A DNA stretch of 64,000 nt from Arenibacter aquaticus (GCF_003957295.1 NZ_RQPJ01000019.1:2534-66533); one strand, 5' to 3'. Numbered from the stretch's first letter, positions 30,177 through 38,321 are shown. The notes: generated by a model not told the origin, from the sequence alone. Translations and numbers: made by a program.

Positions 30177-30908
30177 ATGGGATTTACTTATACCATTCTA
30201 GACTCCGATGCCACTTCCAACTTGCAACTGCAACACTATATGGAAGAGTACAGCGAATTTGACTGCGCCGGAATTGCAACCGACAGCGTTGATGGTCTTA
30301 ATGGTATACTAAAAAAATCTCCTGATGTAGTATTTATCCATTTAAACGATAAGGCACATGAATATTTCCATATGATTATGGAAATGCACCAATACCTAAA
30401 AGACATCCCCTTGTTTGTTGGGATATCAAAAAGTAAACAATACGCCTATGATGCCCTGAAATGCCATTTTTTTGATTATTGGTTATTGCCATACAACGAG
30501 TTTGATATTAGAAAAACGGTATTGCGTTTAAAACTGGAGATTACCAAAGAAGAAAAGCCCAAAACCCTTTTATTACAGTCCTATAAAGATTATCGCTATA
30601 TAAATACACAGGAAATCATGTATTTACAGGCCGATAACAACGCAACCGATTTTTTTATGAAAGACGGGAGTACTATAAGTGCTTTTAAGACGTTAAAGAC
30701 TTTTGAGAACAACCTACCTTCAAATTTTGTTAGGGTACACCAGAGTTATATTATCAATATCAACTTTATTTCCCGTATCAACTATGGTAAAGGAGTATGT
30801 ACTTTAAAGCATGAAAAACTGCAATTACCCTTCTCAAAATCCTACAAAAACAACATTGATAACCTAAAACAGGTACTGGCTAAAAACACCATTTCTACGC
30901 TTAATTAG
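30177..30908 (+). CDS. LytTR-type DNA-binding regulator with degenerate receiver domain
   Basis: 243 residues. The N-terminal ~120 residues have the layout of a response-regulator receiver, but the phosphorylated Asp position is His55 (PDVVFIHLND), the acidic pair is DSDAT, and the Lys of the KP motif reads LPYN. It therefore cannot be phosphorylated in the usual way. The C-terminal LytTR domain (about 135-235) is intact: YINTQEIMYLQADNN, FKTLKTFENNLPSNFVRVHQ, SYIININFI. LytTR proteins bind direct-repeat sites and often control secreted or surface factors. It lies just upstream of the secreted repeat protein on the same strand and is preceded by palindromic element 1. Confidence 0.88.
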   Translation: MGFTYTILDSDATSNLQLQHYMEEYSEFDCAGIATDSVDGLNGILKKSPDVVFIHLNDKAHEYFHMIMEMHQYLKDIPLFVGISKSKQYAYDALKCHFFDYWLLPYNEFDIRKTVLRLKLEITKEEKPKTLLLQSYKDYRYINTQEIMYLQADNNATDFFMKDGSTISAFKTLKTFENNLPSNFVRVHQSYIININFISRINYGKGVCTLKHEKLQLPFSKSYKNNIDNLKQVLAKNTISTLN

Positions 30909-31037
30909 TCAAATTCTCGCAAAAAGCATACGTTCACTAATAGAACTGTTGTTTTTGCTAAAGATAATTCCTACACAACTCCCTCCCCTTTCTTTTATAG
31001 TAGTTTAGCCATTATTAACCCTCGAAATACTATAATT

Positions 31038-31646
31038 ATGAAAAAATTAGTAGCGATTTTTGCAGTAGTACTGCTAAGTGTAGGCTTATTTGCAATGAAG
31101 GCTGATCAAGCCTTTCCCAATGTAGACAACGCCGTAGCCACCGATGGTGACAATGTACCGAAAGACAGGAGAGACCCTCCCCCAACAATGACCGAATTTG
31201 ATTACAGTGACAATGCTGTTGCAACTGATGGTGACAACGTACCAAAGGACAGAAGGGACCCTCCTCCAACAATGACCGAATTTGATTACAGTGACAATGC
31301 TGTTGCAACTGATGGTGACAACGTACCAAAGGACAGAAGGGATCCTCCCCCAACAATGACCGAATTTGATTACAGTGACAATGCCGTTGCCACCGATGGA
31401 GATTATGTTCCTAAAGACAGAAGAGATCCCCCTCCAGCAAGGACCGAATTTGACTACAGTGACAATGCAGTTGCAACCGATGGAGATTATGTTCCCAAAG
31501 ACAGAAGGGACCCTCCTCCAACAATGACCGAATTTGATTACAGTGACAATGCCGTTGCAACCGATGGAGATTATGTTCCCAAAGATAGAAGGGATCCTCC
31601 CCCGGCAGTACATAGCTTCCAGAACAACTATAATGCTGCTGCTTAA
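31038..31646 (+). CDS. Secreted protein of six tandem 28-residue DNAVATDG..KDRRDPPP repeats
   Basis: 202 residues: signal peptide MKKLVAIFAVVLLSVGLFA, a short linker, then six repeats beginning at residue 30 (84-bp units from 31125; the last is cut after DPPPA) and a tail HSFQNNYNAAA. Each unit reads DNAVATDGD(N/Y)VPKDRRDPPP followed by TMTEFDYS or ARTEFDYS. Units 1-3 carry Asn and units 4-6 Tyr at the variable place, suggesting two rounds of duplication. It is hydrophilic, low-complexity and proline-rich, with no cysteine. No known family is recognised. Each unit has a basic KDRR site, so processing into short peptides is conceivable. It lies between a LytTR regulator and a sensor kinase pair. 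Confidence 0.85.
   Translation: MKKLVAIFAVVLLSVGLFAMKADQAFPNVDNAVATDGDNVPKDRRDPPPTMTEFDYSDNAVATDGDNVPKDRRDPPPTMTEFDYSDNAVATDGDNVPKDRRDPPPTMTEFDYSDNAVATDGDYVPKDRRDPPPARTEFDYSDNAVATDGDYVPKDRRDPPPTMTEFDYSDNAVATDGDYVPKDRRDPPPAVHSFQNNYNAAA
31125..31607 (+). repeat. 84-bp coding tandem repeat, six units
   Basis: Units start at 31125, 31209, 31293, 31377, 31461 and 31545. Units 2 and 3 are almost identical at the DNA level, units 4-6 share GGAGATTATGTTCC and units 1-3 share GGTGACAA(C/T)GTACC. The frame is preserved because 84 is a multiple of 3, so copy number could vary between strains without frameshift. Confidence 0.9.
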
Positions 31647-31663
31647 GATATAAGGAAATTCTT

Positions 31664-31697
31664 ACAGAAAATTCTGTTGAAGATGTAAAACATCTTC
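31664..31697 (+). other. Two stacked hairpins in the 3' region of the repeat gene
   Basis: ACAGAA-AA-TTCTGT (31664-31677) and GAAGATGT-AAA-ACATCTTC (31679-31697) are perfect inverted repeats directly after one another, starting 17 bp past the stop codon and ahead of the terminator. Lack of T-runs argues against further terminators; they may stabilise the mRNA 3' end or be protein sites. Confidence 0.6.
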
Positions 31698-31707
31698 CTT
31701 AAAATAT

Positions 31708-31743
31708 AAAGCCCTAAACAAATTTGTTTAGGGCTTTTTTTTT
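31708..31743 (+). terminator. Strong intrinsic terminator after the repeat gene
   Basis: Perfect 15-bp inverted repeat AAAGCCCTAAACAAA / TTTGTTTAGGGCTTT followed by T9. It separates the secreted repeat gene from the sensor kinase gene 24 bp later, so the kinase needs its own promoter or read-through. Confidence 0.9.
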
Positions 31744-31767
31744 ATCTTGCCCTCTAGATGAACAAAA

Positions 31768-33831
31768 ATGTACTTTAAAAAATTTATATTTTTTGCCATA
31801 TTAACCCTACAATCAATAATCCTTGGCTGTACCGGGACAGCTACCGATGTTGACAACTCTGTGACAACTGGTCAAAACGACAGCATTCAATATTGGCTTG
31901 CGGAGAAAAATTCCAACTCGCAAGAAGAATACATAAACAACCTTTCCAAAGCCTACGATCTGGCCATACAAGAAAAGAACGATTCCCTAAAATCCAGACA
32001 TTTCTCCAAACTCTCCTACTACTATTCAATAGTAGGCGACTCCCTTCAGTTTAGACGTTCCAATAAAATAGCCCTAAATCTTTCCAGAAAACTGAATGAT
32101 TCTACTTCATTGGCCTATAACCACTGGGACCTGGCTTTTTTTTTAGAGGACAATGCCGTTGAGGACAGCGCTTATTACCACTTTTCCCAGGCAGAAAAAA
32201 TTTTTAGGGCTCTAAATGATACGTATTCAGCTGCCAGGATTCTTTACAATATGGCCACCATTCAGGCAAATGTAAAAGACTATACCGGAAGCGAAATTAC
32301 AACCATACAAGCCATAGAATTGCTGAAACCCTTGGACAAACCCTACAATCTGTTTTTATGTTATAATAATTTAGGCTCAGTAACCAACGCCCTAAATGAA
32401 TACGACAGAGCCTTGGAATACTATGAAAAGGCACTGTTTTATTTGGAAAAATCAAAGATGGACTCATCTGGCAGATTGCAATCAATAGCCCACAACAATA
32501 TAGGAATGGTCTATCATCAAAAAGGTAATTATAATCGGGCCATTGAGTCTTTCCAAAAAGTAATCGACTCGGATAGTATATATTTCAAAAATATATCATT
32601 ATACGCACAAGGACTTTCTAATTATGCCCAAAGTAAAAGTATAGCTGGAGACACAGCTGGAGTCCTAAATATGTTTAATGAGGCATTAAAGATCAAAGAT
32701 AGTCTTGATGATACAAGGAGTACAGCCATCATCCATTTTCAAATAGCCGAATACTACCTAGGGAAGAAAGACACCACAACGGCCCTGCAATATGCCCAAA
32801 ATGCCAAAAACATTGCTGAACAGACCAGTAACAATAGACGTTTATTGGAATCCCTGGAGCTTATTGCCAGATTAGACCCCATTAATTCTTCCCGATATAC
32901 CCAAGAATACATTAAATTGAACGACAGCCTACTGGCTGAAGAACGGTCAGCTAGAAATAAATTTACCAGGATACGTTTCGAAACCGATGAATTTATAGAG
33001 CAGAACGAATTACTAACCAAACAACGACAGCTGTGGATAGGCATAGCAGCAACATTATTTGTATTGGCGGGCTTCATCCTTATAATCTTGGATCAACGCA
33101 GAAAAAATCAAAAATTGAGATTTGAACAAGCCCAACAAAAGACCAATCAGGAGATCTTTAACCTATTATTGGCCCAAAACAAGAAAGTTGAAGAAGGAAA
33201 GCAATTGGAGAAGAAACGTATTTCAGAAGAATTACATGATGGAATTTTAGGACAAATGTTGGGAATCCGACTTATTCTTTCTGGACTGAACAATAAAACC
33301 GATTCTGATTCCGTTCTAAAACGCAGTGACCTACTTAAGAAATTACAACAGATAGAGGAGGAAATTCGTACAATTTCCCATGAATTGAGCAGGGCATCAC
33401 AAGAAAAAATTCATAACTTTATTGTTTCCATAGAAGAATTAGTCCAGACTATTCAGGAATCCTCGCAAATGAAATGTCATTTCGAGTACGACAAAATAAT
33501 AGATTATGACCAGTTAAAAGGAGACATAAAAATTAATATATACCGTATTGTTCAGGAGAGTTTGCAAAACTGCATTAAACATGCCAAGGCCACTGAGGTA
33601 GATGTACGCTTTGAGTCTGAAAAGGACTGTGTAAAGATTACGATTACCGATAATGGAGTTGGTTTTGACCAAAAAAAGGGCAAACGTGGTATTGGACTAA
33701 AAAATATTAATTCCAGGTTGGAGAAATTAAATGGGACCTACGACATTCAAAGTAAAATAGGCCATGGCACAAAAGTTATTGTGACCATCCCTTATATTTT
33801 GGAAGAGCAAGTTGGCCCGCAATCTGCATAA
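31768..33831 (+). CDS. TPR sensor histidine kinase, NarL/DesK type (HisKA_3)
   Basis: 687 residues. The N-terminal signal ends in IILGC (Cys21), suggesting a lipid-modified N-terminus. Residues about 50-400 form TPR repeats (ALEYYEKALFYLEKS, IGMVYHQKGNYNRAIESFQKV), predicted periplasmic. A membrane segment follows (about 419-440, LWIGIAATLFVLAGFILIIL), then a coiled linker, the HisKA_3 dimerisation box with His490 (ISEELHDGILGQM), and a HATPase domain (IVQESLQNCIKHA, DNGVGFD, RGIGLKNI). The response regulator gene starts 22 bp later. The TPR domain should bind a protein or peptide signal; the nearby secreted repeat protein is a possible ligand, but this is inference. Confidence 0.93.
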   Translation: MYFKKFIFFAILTLQSIILGCTGTATDVDNSVTTGQNDSIQYWLAEKNSNSQEEYINNLSKAYDLAIQEKNDSLKSRHFSKLSYYYSIVGDSLQFRRSNKIALNLSRKLNDSTSLAYNHWDLAFFLEDNAVEDSAYYHFSQAEKIFRALNDTYSAARILYNMATIQANVKDYTGSEITTIQAIELLKPLDKPYNLFLCYNNLGSVTNALNEYDRALEYYEKALFYLEKSKMDSSGRLQSIAHNNIGMVYHQKGNYNRAIESFQKVIDSDSIYFKNISLYAQGLSNYAQSKSIAGDTAGVLNMFNEALKIKDSLDDTRSTAIIHFQIAEYYLGKKDTTTALQYAQNAKNIAEQTSNNRRLLESLELIARLDPINSSRYTQEYIKLNDSLLAEERSARNKFTRIRFETDEFIEQNELLTKQRQLWIGIAATLFVLAGFILIILDQRRKNQKLRFEQAQQKTNQEIFNLLLAQNKKVEEGKQLEKKRISEELHDGILGQMLGIRLILSGLNNKTDSDSVLKRSDLLKKLQQIEEEIRTISHELSRASQEKIHNFIVSIEELVQTIQESSQMKCHFEYDKIIDYDQLKGDIKINIYRIVQESLQNCIKHAKATEVDVRFESEKDCVKITITDNGVGFDQKKGKRGIGLKNINSRLEKLNGTYDIQSKIGHGTKVIVTIPYILEEQVGPQSA

Positions 33832-33853
33832 TTGAGTATTAATTGCAATAAGA

Positions 33854-34522
33854 ATGAAAACTTTAAGAGTTTTAACCATTGATGATCATGAAATGATCAC
33901 TACAGGATACAAGTACCTACTGGAAGCTGCAGAATTTGAAGATTTTCAGGTGAAGGTTGAGACTGCAAATACTTTTGACACAGGTAAGCAAAAAATAGAG
34001 GACTCGGCCAGATCCTTTAAATATGACCTTTTATTGTTAGACGTGCAATTGACCGAAACACACCTAGAGGAGCCCTATTCTGGAGAAGATTTAGGCATTT
34101 ATGCGCGAAAAATTATACCAGACACTAAAATCGTCTTTATGTCCTCTTTTAGTGACAATTATAGGATTAACAGTATTTTAAAGAATGTCAACCCAGATGG
34201 GTATATGGTAAAATCTGAAGTAGATGAAAAATCCTTGATCGCCATGGTAAAGGGAGTAATTGCCTCTCCTCCTTATTATAGCCAGAAAGCATTGGTTGCC
34301 ATTAGAAAAAAAGTTTCCAATGATTTATTGCTGGATGACAATGACAAAAAAATACTGTATCACGTTTCTATTGGCACAAGAACCAAAGACATGGTAGACT
34401 ATGTTAATCTATCCCTTGCGGGAATTGAAAATAGAAAAAGACAATTGAAAGTCATTTTTGGAGTAGAAAAACAAAATGACCTTGCTTTAGTCCACGAAGC
34501 AAGAAACAGAGGCTTTCTGTAG
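33854..34522 (+). CDS. Response regulator, NarL/LuxR family
   Basis: 222 residues; partner of the kinase encoded 22 bp upstream. The receiver is intact: acidic pair D10-D11 (IDDHE), phosphoacceptor D63 (LLLLDVQL), switch Ser in VFMSSFSD and Lys in YMVKSEVD. The C-terminal ~65 residues are a LuxR-type helix-turn-helix (DDNDKKILYHVSIG, ENRKRQLKVIFGV), somewhat divergent from the usual KEIA-x-x-L pattern (TKDMVDYVNLS). It binds DNA after phosphorylation; plausible target sites are the two palindromic elements at either end of this locus. Confidence 0.92.
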   Translation: MKTLRVLTIDDHEMITTGYKYLLEAAEFEDFQVKVETANTFDTGKQKIEDSARSFKYDLLLLDVQLTETHLEEPYSGEDLGIYARKIIPDTKIVFMSSFSDNYRINSILKNVNPDGYMVKSEVDEKSLIAMVKGVIASPPYYSQKALVAIRKKVSNDLLLDDNDKKILYHVSIGTRTKDMVDYVNLSLAGIENRKRQLKVIFGVEKQNDLALVHEARNRGFL

Positions 34523-34675
34523 ATGCTTTCTAAGGGCATAACACCTACTATAAAAGGACTTTAAGACCTGGTAATTCCAAAATCTAAAGATTCACTTTTT
34601 TCGCGCCTCATTGTTCTATATTTAACCTTTTACCATTTATCGTCTTTTTTTTCGATGAATACACTTGAATTAAAC

Positions 34676-34702
34676 AAAAACCTTATTTTTTCTAAGGTTT
34701 TT
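34676..34702 (+). promoter_or_regulatory. Palindromic element 2 upstream of the 34767 gene
   Basis: Perfect 10-bp inverted repeat AAAAACCTTA / TAAGGTTTTT with a 7-base T-rich loop. It matches element 1 in 21 of 23 bases. It ends 26 bp before a good -7 box, so it would lie at about -62 to -36 from the start of transcription, a normal position for an activator site. Confidence 0.55.
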
Positions 34703-34728
34703 ATCGAATTAAGGACAGCCGTTTAAGC

Positions 34729-34736
34729 TAATTTTG
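34729..34736 (+). promoter_or_regulatory. -7 box of the 34767 gene
   Basis: TAATTTTG fits TAnnTTTG. There is no good TTG at the -33 position; the palindromic element sits there instead, which suits an activator-dependent promoter. Confidence 0.5.
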
Positions 34737-34766
34737 ATAATACATTTTCAATCAATTACTTTCGGA

Positions 34767-35438
34767 ATGTCTAAATTAGGAAACGAATTTTTCAATAATC
34801 CAAAAACCGGAGTTCAAAACACCGACCATATTAATGGATTAGAGCTTTTTAGAAAAAGTTTGGAAAAGAATTATTTTGCCGAAGTTGGTATTGCCAATTA
34901 TGGGGCAAAAGAAGAGGTTGCCAACTTAATAATCGACCTAAAATGTAATTTTAGTCTGTCCGAAACCTTATTTTACCTTACTAACACCATTTCAAAATCA
35001 AGGAAACCCAAAAGCCTTATACCACGTAAAACATTTTTGTTCCATAAAGCCTATTCCAAGTTAAAAAATAGCAACCACATCTCACTCGATATCAGCGAGC
35101 TGACCATAAACCTAACAGACACCACTATACTGATCAGTAAGATTTATGACCACAGCATAGAGGACCAAATAGAAAATATTTTTACCGAATTAAGTAACCA
35201 CAATCTATACTACACAAAGGGACATAACGAAACGCCTTTTGAAATATTTATCCCTGTTTTTGAGGAAGATACACTGGAAAGTGATGCCAAATTACAGAAT
35301 ATAGTGTCGGACAATAACAATATTAACGACTATTTTGGCTTTTGGGGAATGTATTATGATCTAACCGAAGAGGCGGTTATATACGACCTGAACACCAAAC
35401 GAATTATTCAAGGGGATATCCGGATACTGAGCGAATAA
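34767..35438 (+). CDS. Protein of unknown function in the LytTR/kinase locus
   Basis: 223 residues from the ATG at 34767 (MSKLGNEFFNNPKTG); a TTG 33 bases earlier overlaps the promoter and is unlikely. No signal peptide, membrane segment or known motif. It is mixed helical/strand and acidic, ending with an FGFWGMYYDLTEEAVIYDL block. It is cytosolic by default. It is separated from the response regulator by 244 bp containing palindromic element 2 and a promoter, so it has its own transcript but probably shares regulation with the LytTR gene. It converges on glyA and shares a terminator with it. Confidence 0.65.
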   Translation: MSKLGNEFFNNPKTGVQNTDHINGLELFRKSLEKNYFAEVGIANYGAKEEVANLIIDLKCNFSLSETLFYLTNTISKSRKPKSLIPRKTFLFHKAYSKLKNSNHISLDISELTINLTDTTILISKIYDHSIEDQIENIFTELSNHNLYYTKGHNETPFEIFIPVFEEDTLESDAKLQNIVSDNNNINDYFGFWGMYYDLTEEAVIYDLNTKRIIQGDIRILSE

Positions 35439-35463
35439 ACACCTATACTTACATCTAACCAAA

Positions 35464-35503
35464 AAGCAGTATGCATCTCAATGACTTAAGGTGCATACTG
35501 CTT
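35464..35503. terminator. Bidirectional terminator between the 34767 gene and glyA
   Basis: Perfect 12-bp stem AAGCAGTATGCA (35464-35475) and TGCATACTGCTT (35492-35503). On the minus strand a T5 run follows (AAAAA at 35461-35465), so it serves glyA best. Confidence 0.75.
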
Positions 35504-35528
35504 ATTAAATTATATTTATTTATACCCG

Positions 35529-36803
35529 CTAGGCGTTAAACAGATCCTTGGAATGCATTAAGGTATTTACCTTTTCCTTAACCTTTGCAAGTATAGCTTC
35601 ATCCTCAGGATTCATTATTACCTCATCTATAAACTCTACTATAACCTTCATTTGGTCCTCCTTAAGACCTCTTGTGGTAATGGCAGCTGTACCAAAACGG
35701 ATTCCTGAAGTAACAAAAGGCGATTTATCATCAAATGGCACCATGTTCTTATTGGCCGTTATATCTGCCTTTACCAATGCCTTTTCTGCATCCTTACCGG
35801 TAATGTTCTTATTCCTAAGGTCTATAAGCATCATGTGGTTATCTGTTCCACCAGAGATAATATTATATCCTTTTTCTACAAAAGCACTGGCCATAGCAGC
35901 GGCATTTTTCTTAACCTGAAGCATATAGTGCAAGAAATTATCTGTAAGGGCCTCACCAAATGCAATGGCCTTGGCCGCAATGATATGCTCCAATGGTCCT
36001 CCTTGATTACCTGGGAAAACGGCCAAATCCAACAAGGCCGACATTTTTCTTAGGTTACCGTTCTTTAACTTAATTCCAAAGGGATTGTCAAAATCCTCAC
36101 CCATTAAAATAAGACCACCTCTTGGTCCACGTAAGGTTTTATGGGTAGTAGTGGTTACAATATGACAGTGGGGAATGGGGTCATTTAAAATTCCTTTTGC
36201 AATTAATCCGGCTGGGTGCGATATATCGGCCAACAAAATAGCACCTACGCTATCAGCAATTTCCCTAAATCTTTTAAAATCCATATCCCTGGAATAGGCA
36301 GACGCCCCGGCAATAATTAATTTGGGCTGTTCTTTGGTTGCTATTTCCTGAATTTGATCATAGTCCAAAACCCCTGTCTCCTTGTCAACCCCATAAAATA
36401 CCGGGTTGTACAGACGCCCAGAGAAATTCACTGGAGATCCATGGGTTAAATGCCCTCCGTGCGAAAGATCAAAACCTAAAATGGTATCCCCAGGCTTAAG
36501 GCAGGCGTGATAAACCGATGCATTTGCCTGTGATCCCGAATGCGGCTGAACGTTGGCATAAGCCGCTCCAAACAATTGCTTGGCCCTATCTATGGCAATT
36601 TGTTCTACCTCATCCACTACCTCGCAACCACCGTAATAGCGCTTTCCAGGATACCCTTCCGCATATTTATTGGTCAATACAGATCCGGCAGCCTCCATTA
36701 CTTGTGGACTGGTGAAATTCTCGGAAGCAATAAGTTCAATTCCATTTAGTTGGCGTTCCTTTTCCGCCTCTATTAGCTCAAAAATTTGATTGTCGCGTTG
36801 CAT
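35529..36803 (-). CDS. glyA: Serine hydroxymethyltransferase
   Basis: PLP enzyme interconverting serine and glycine with transfer of a one-carbon unit to tetrahydrofolate. 424 residues, normal length. Landmarks: ELIASENF near residue 20, [20 protein letters not shown], the PLP lysine K222 in [13 protein letters not shown], and [17 protein letters not shown]. It supplies one-carbon units used by panB in this window and serine for SdaA. The gene is monocistronic, divergent from the fumarylacetoacetase gene. Confidence 0.98.
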   Translation of the reverse strand: MQRDNQIFELIEAEKERQLNGIELIASENFTSPQVMEAAGSVLTNKYAEGYPGKRYYGGCEVVDEVEQIAIDRAKQLFGAAYANVQPHSGSQANASVYHACLKPGDTILGFDLSHGGHLTHGSPVNFSGRLYNPVFYGVDKETGVLDYDQIQEIATKEQPKLIIAGASAYSRDMDFKRFREIADSVGAILLADISHPAGLIAKGILNDPIPHCHIVTTTTHKTLRGPRGGLILMGEDFDNPFGIKLKNGNLRKMSALLDLAVFPGNQGGPLEHIIAAKAIAFGEALTDNFLHYMLQVKKNAAAMASAFVEKGYNIISGGTDNHMMLIDLRNKNITGKDAEKALVKADITANKNMVPFDDKSPFVTSGIRFGTAAITTRGLKEDQMKVIVEFIDEVIMNPEDEAILAKVKEKVNTLMHSKDLFNA

Positions 36804-36829
36804 ACTGTAAAATTGTATTAAATAAGCCG

Positions 36830-36837
36830 CAAAAGTA
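36830..36837 (-). promoter_or_regulatory. -7 box of glyA
   Basis: On the minus strand TACTTTTG followed by C, an exact TAnnTTTG match, 27 bases before the glyA ATG. The -33 element is not convincing. Confidence 0.55.
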
Positions 36838-36869
36838 CGAATTGCAGAGCGTTAATTAGAAGAAAATAA

Positions 36870-36877
36870 TATATTTG
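36870..36877 (+). promoter_or_regulatory. -7 box of the fumarylacetoacetase gene
   Basis: TATATTTG, 40 bases before the ATG, an exact -7 consensus; ATTG at 36841 is the nearest -33 candidate but at 25 bp is a little far. Confidence 0.45.
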
Positions 36878-36916
36878 ATAAGATAATTTATTAAATAACC
36901 TTTAACAAATTAGAAA

Positions 36917-38206
36917 ATGCCGATAAAAACGAATCATCCGAACAAGAAAACTTGGATGCCTGTTCCTGCCAATTCTGATTTTCCCATTCAGAATATTCCT
37001 TTTGGGGTATTTCTAACGCGGGACGATATCATTACTATAGGCACTAGAATAGGAGACCACGCAATTGATTTGGGGGCATTACACCAATTAGGATATTTTA
37101 AGGACATTCCCCTGACCGATGATATATTTCTTCAGGATACCCTAAACGATTTTATTTCGGATGGTAAGAAGACATGGCGGTTGGTCCGGAACAGAATCAG
37201 TGAAATTTTTGACATCAACAATAAAGATTTAAAGAATAACGAGGAGCATAAGAACATTGTACTTTTTACCTTGGATGAAATTGAGATGCAACTTCCAGTA
37301 CAAATTGGAGACTATACGGATTTCTACTCCAGTAAGGAACATGCTACCAATGTGGGCACTATGTTCAGGGATCCGGAGAATGCCCTTCTACCCAATTGGC
37401 TACATCTTCCTGTTGGATATCACGGCAGAAGCTCTTCCATTGTCCCAAGTGGCACACCGGTTAGGAGACCTATGGGACAAACGCTGCCCAAAGGTGCGGA
37501 GCAACCAATTTTTGGCCCCTCTAAATTAGTGGATTTTGAATTGGAAATGGCCTTTATCACCACCGATGCCAACGTATTGGGTGAGCCCATTCCTGTTGAG
37601 GATGCTGAGGATTATATTTTTGGAATGGTTCTTTTCAATGACTGGAGCGCCAGGGATATCCAAAAATGGGAATACGTCCCCTTAGGTCCGTTTTTAGCCA
37701 AAAATTTTGCATCCTCCATCTCACCATGGATTGTTACGCTAGACGCACTGGAACCATTTAGGGTACAGAGTCCCGAACAAAACCCCGAGCCTCTGCCCTA
37801 CCTGCAACAATCTGGTGAAAAAGGATTCGATATCCATCTGGAAGCCTCCATTACCCCTGAAGGTGGTGAAGAAACTAGAGTTAGCAAGTCCAATTTTAAG
37901 TATATGTACTGGACCATGGCACAGCAATTGGCACACCATACCATAAATGGTTGCAAGATAAATAGTGGGGACATGATGGGCAGCGGTACAATTTCTGGCC
38001 CTACCCCGGACACCTACGGATCTATGTTGGAACTTACTTGGCGTGGCGAAAAACCCATAATCCTGAAGGACGGATCTACCAGAAAGTTTATTGAGGATTA
38101 CGATACGGTTACATTAACAGCCTATTGCCAAAAGGACAATGTTCGCATTGGATTTGGAGAGGTTAAAACCAAACTACTACCCGTTTTTCAGCCAAAAAAA
38201 CAGTAA
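36917..38206 (+). CDS. fahA: Fumarylacetoacetase
   Basis: Hydrolyses fumarylacetoacetate to fumarate and acetoacetate, the last step of tyrosine breakdown. 429 residues, close to the eukaryotic-type enzyme. Visible: N-terminal domain (FPIQNIPFGVFLTRDD), DFYSSKEHATNVGTMFRD, LPVGYHGRSSSIVPSG with the catalytic His, DFELEMAFI, and FNDWSARDIQKWEYVPLGPF with metal ligands, then GDMMGSGTISGP. No other tyrosine pathway gene is in the window. Transcribed divergently from glyA. Confidence 0.97.
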   Translation: MPIKTNHPNKKTWMPVPANSDFPIQNIPFGVFLTRDDIITIGTRIGDHAIDLGALHQLGYFKDIPLTDDIFLQDTLNDFISDGKKTWRLVRNRISEIFDINNKDLKNNEEHKNIVLFTLDEIEMQLPVQIGDYTDFYSSKEHATNVGTMFRDPENALLPNWLHLPVGYHGRSSSIVPSGTPVRRPMGQTLPKGAEQPIFGPSKLVDFELEMAFITTDANVLGEPIPVEDAEDYIFGMVLFNDWSARDIQKWEYVPLGPFLAKNFASSISPWIVTLDALEPFRVQSPEQNPEPLPYLQQSGEKGFDIHLEASITPEGGEETRVSKSNFKYMYWTMAQQLAHHTINGCKINSGDMMGSGTISGPTPDTYGSMLELTWRGEKPIILKDGSTRKFIEDYDTVTLTAYCQKDNVRIGFGEVKTKLLPVFQPKKQ

Positions 38207-38321
38207 CTACAAAATAAAATTAGGGGCTTACGTACGATACCGGGCAGTTTAACGTTTCTTTATTGGATCATTTTTGGCATAGCTATTGAACTATGTCCAA
38301 AATACCATAAAATTAAACGTC

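Noticed and set aside
30929-30953. Possible LytTR binding pair (TACGTTCAC and ACTGTTGTT) upstream of the repeat gene
   Set aside because: Each half-site differs from the LytTR consensus and their offset of 16 bases is shorter than the usual 20-22, so I do not list it as a site.
31125-31607. EF-hand or dockerin-type calcium motif in the DGDNVPKD repeat
   Set aside because: The DxDxDG spacing and the closing Glu/Asp position of an EF-hand are not met; only the acidic character is similar.
31086-31613. 175-codon minus-strand open frame across the repeat gene
   Set aside because: It is a by-product of the 84-bp repeat: one stop-free unit gives a long antisense frame. Only the plus frame has a signal peptide and a terminator.
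36513-36750. Plus-strand open frames inside glyA (and similar antisense frames in clpB, recN and others)
   Set aside because: They are shadows of strongly conserved genes, without family similarity or start signals of their own.
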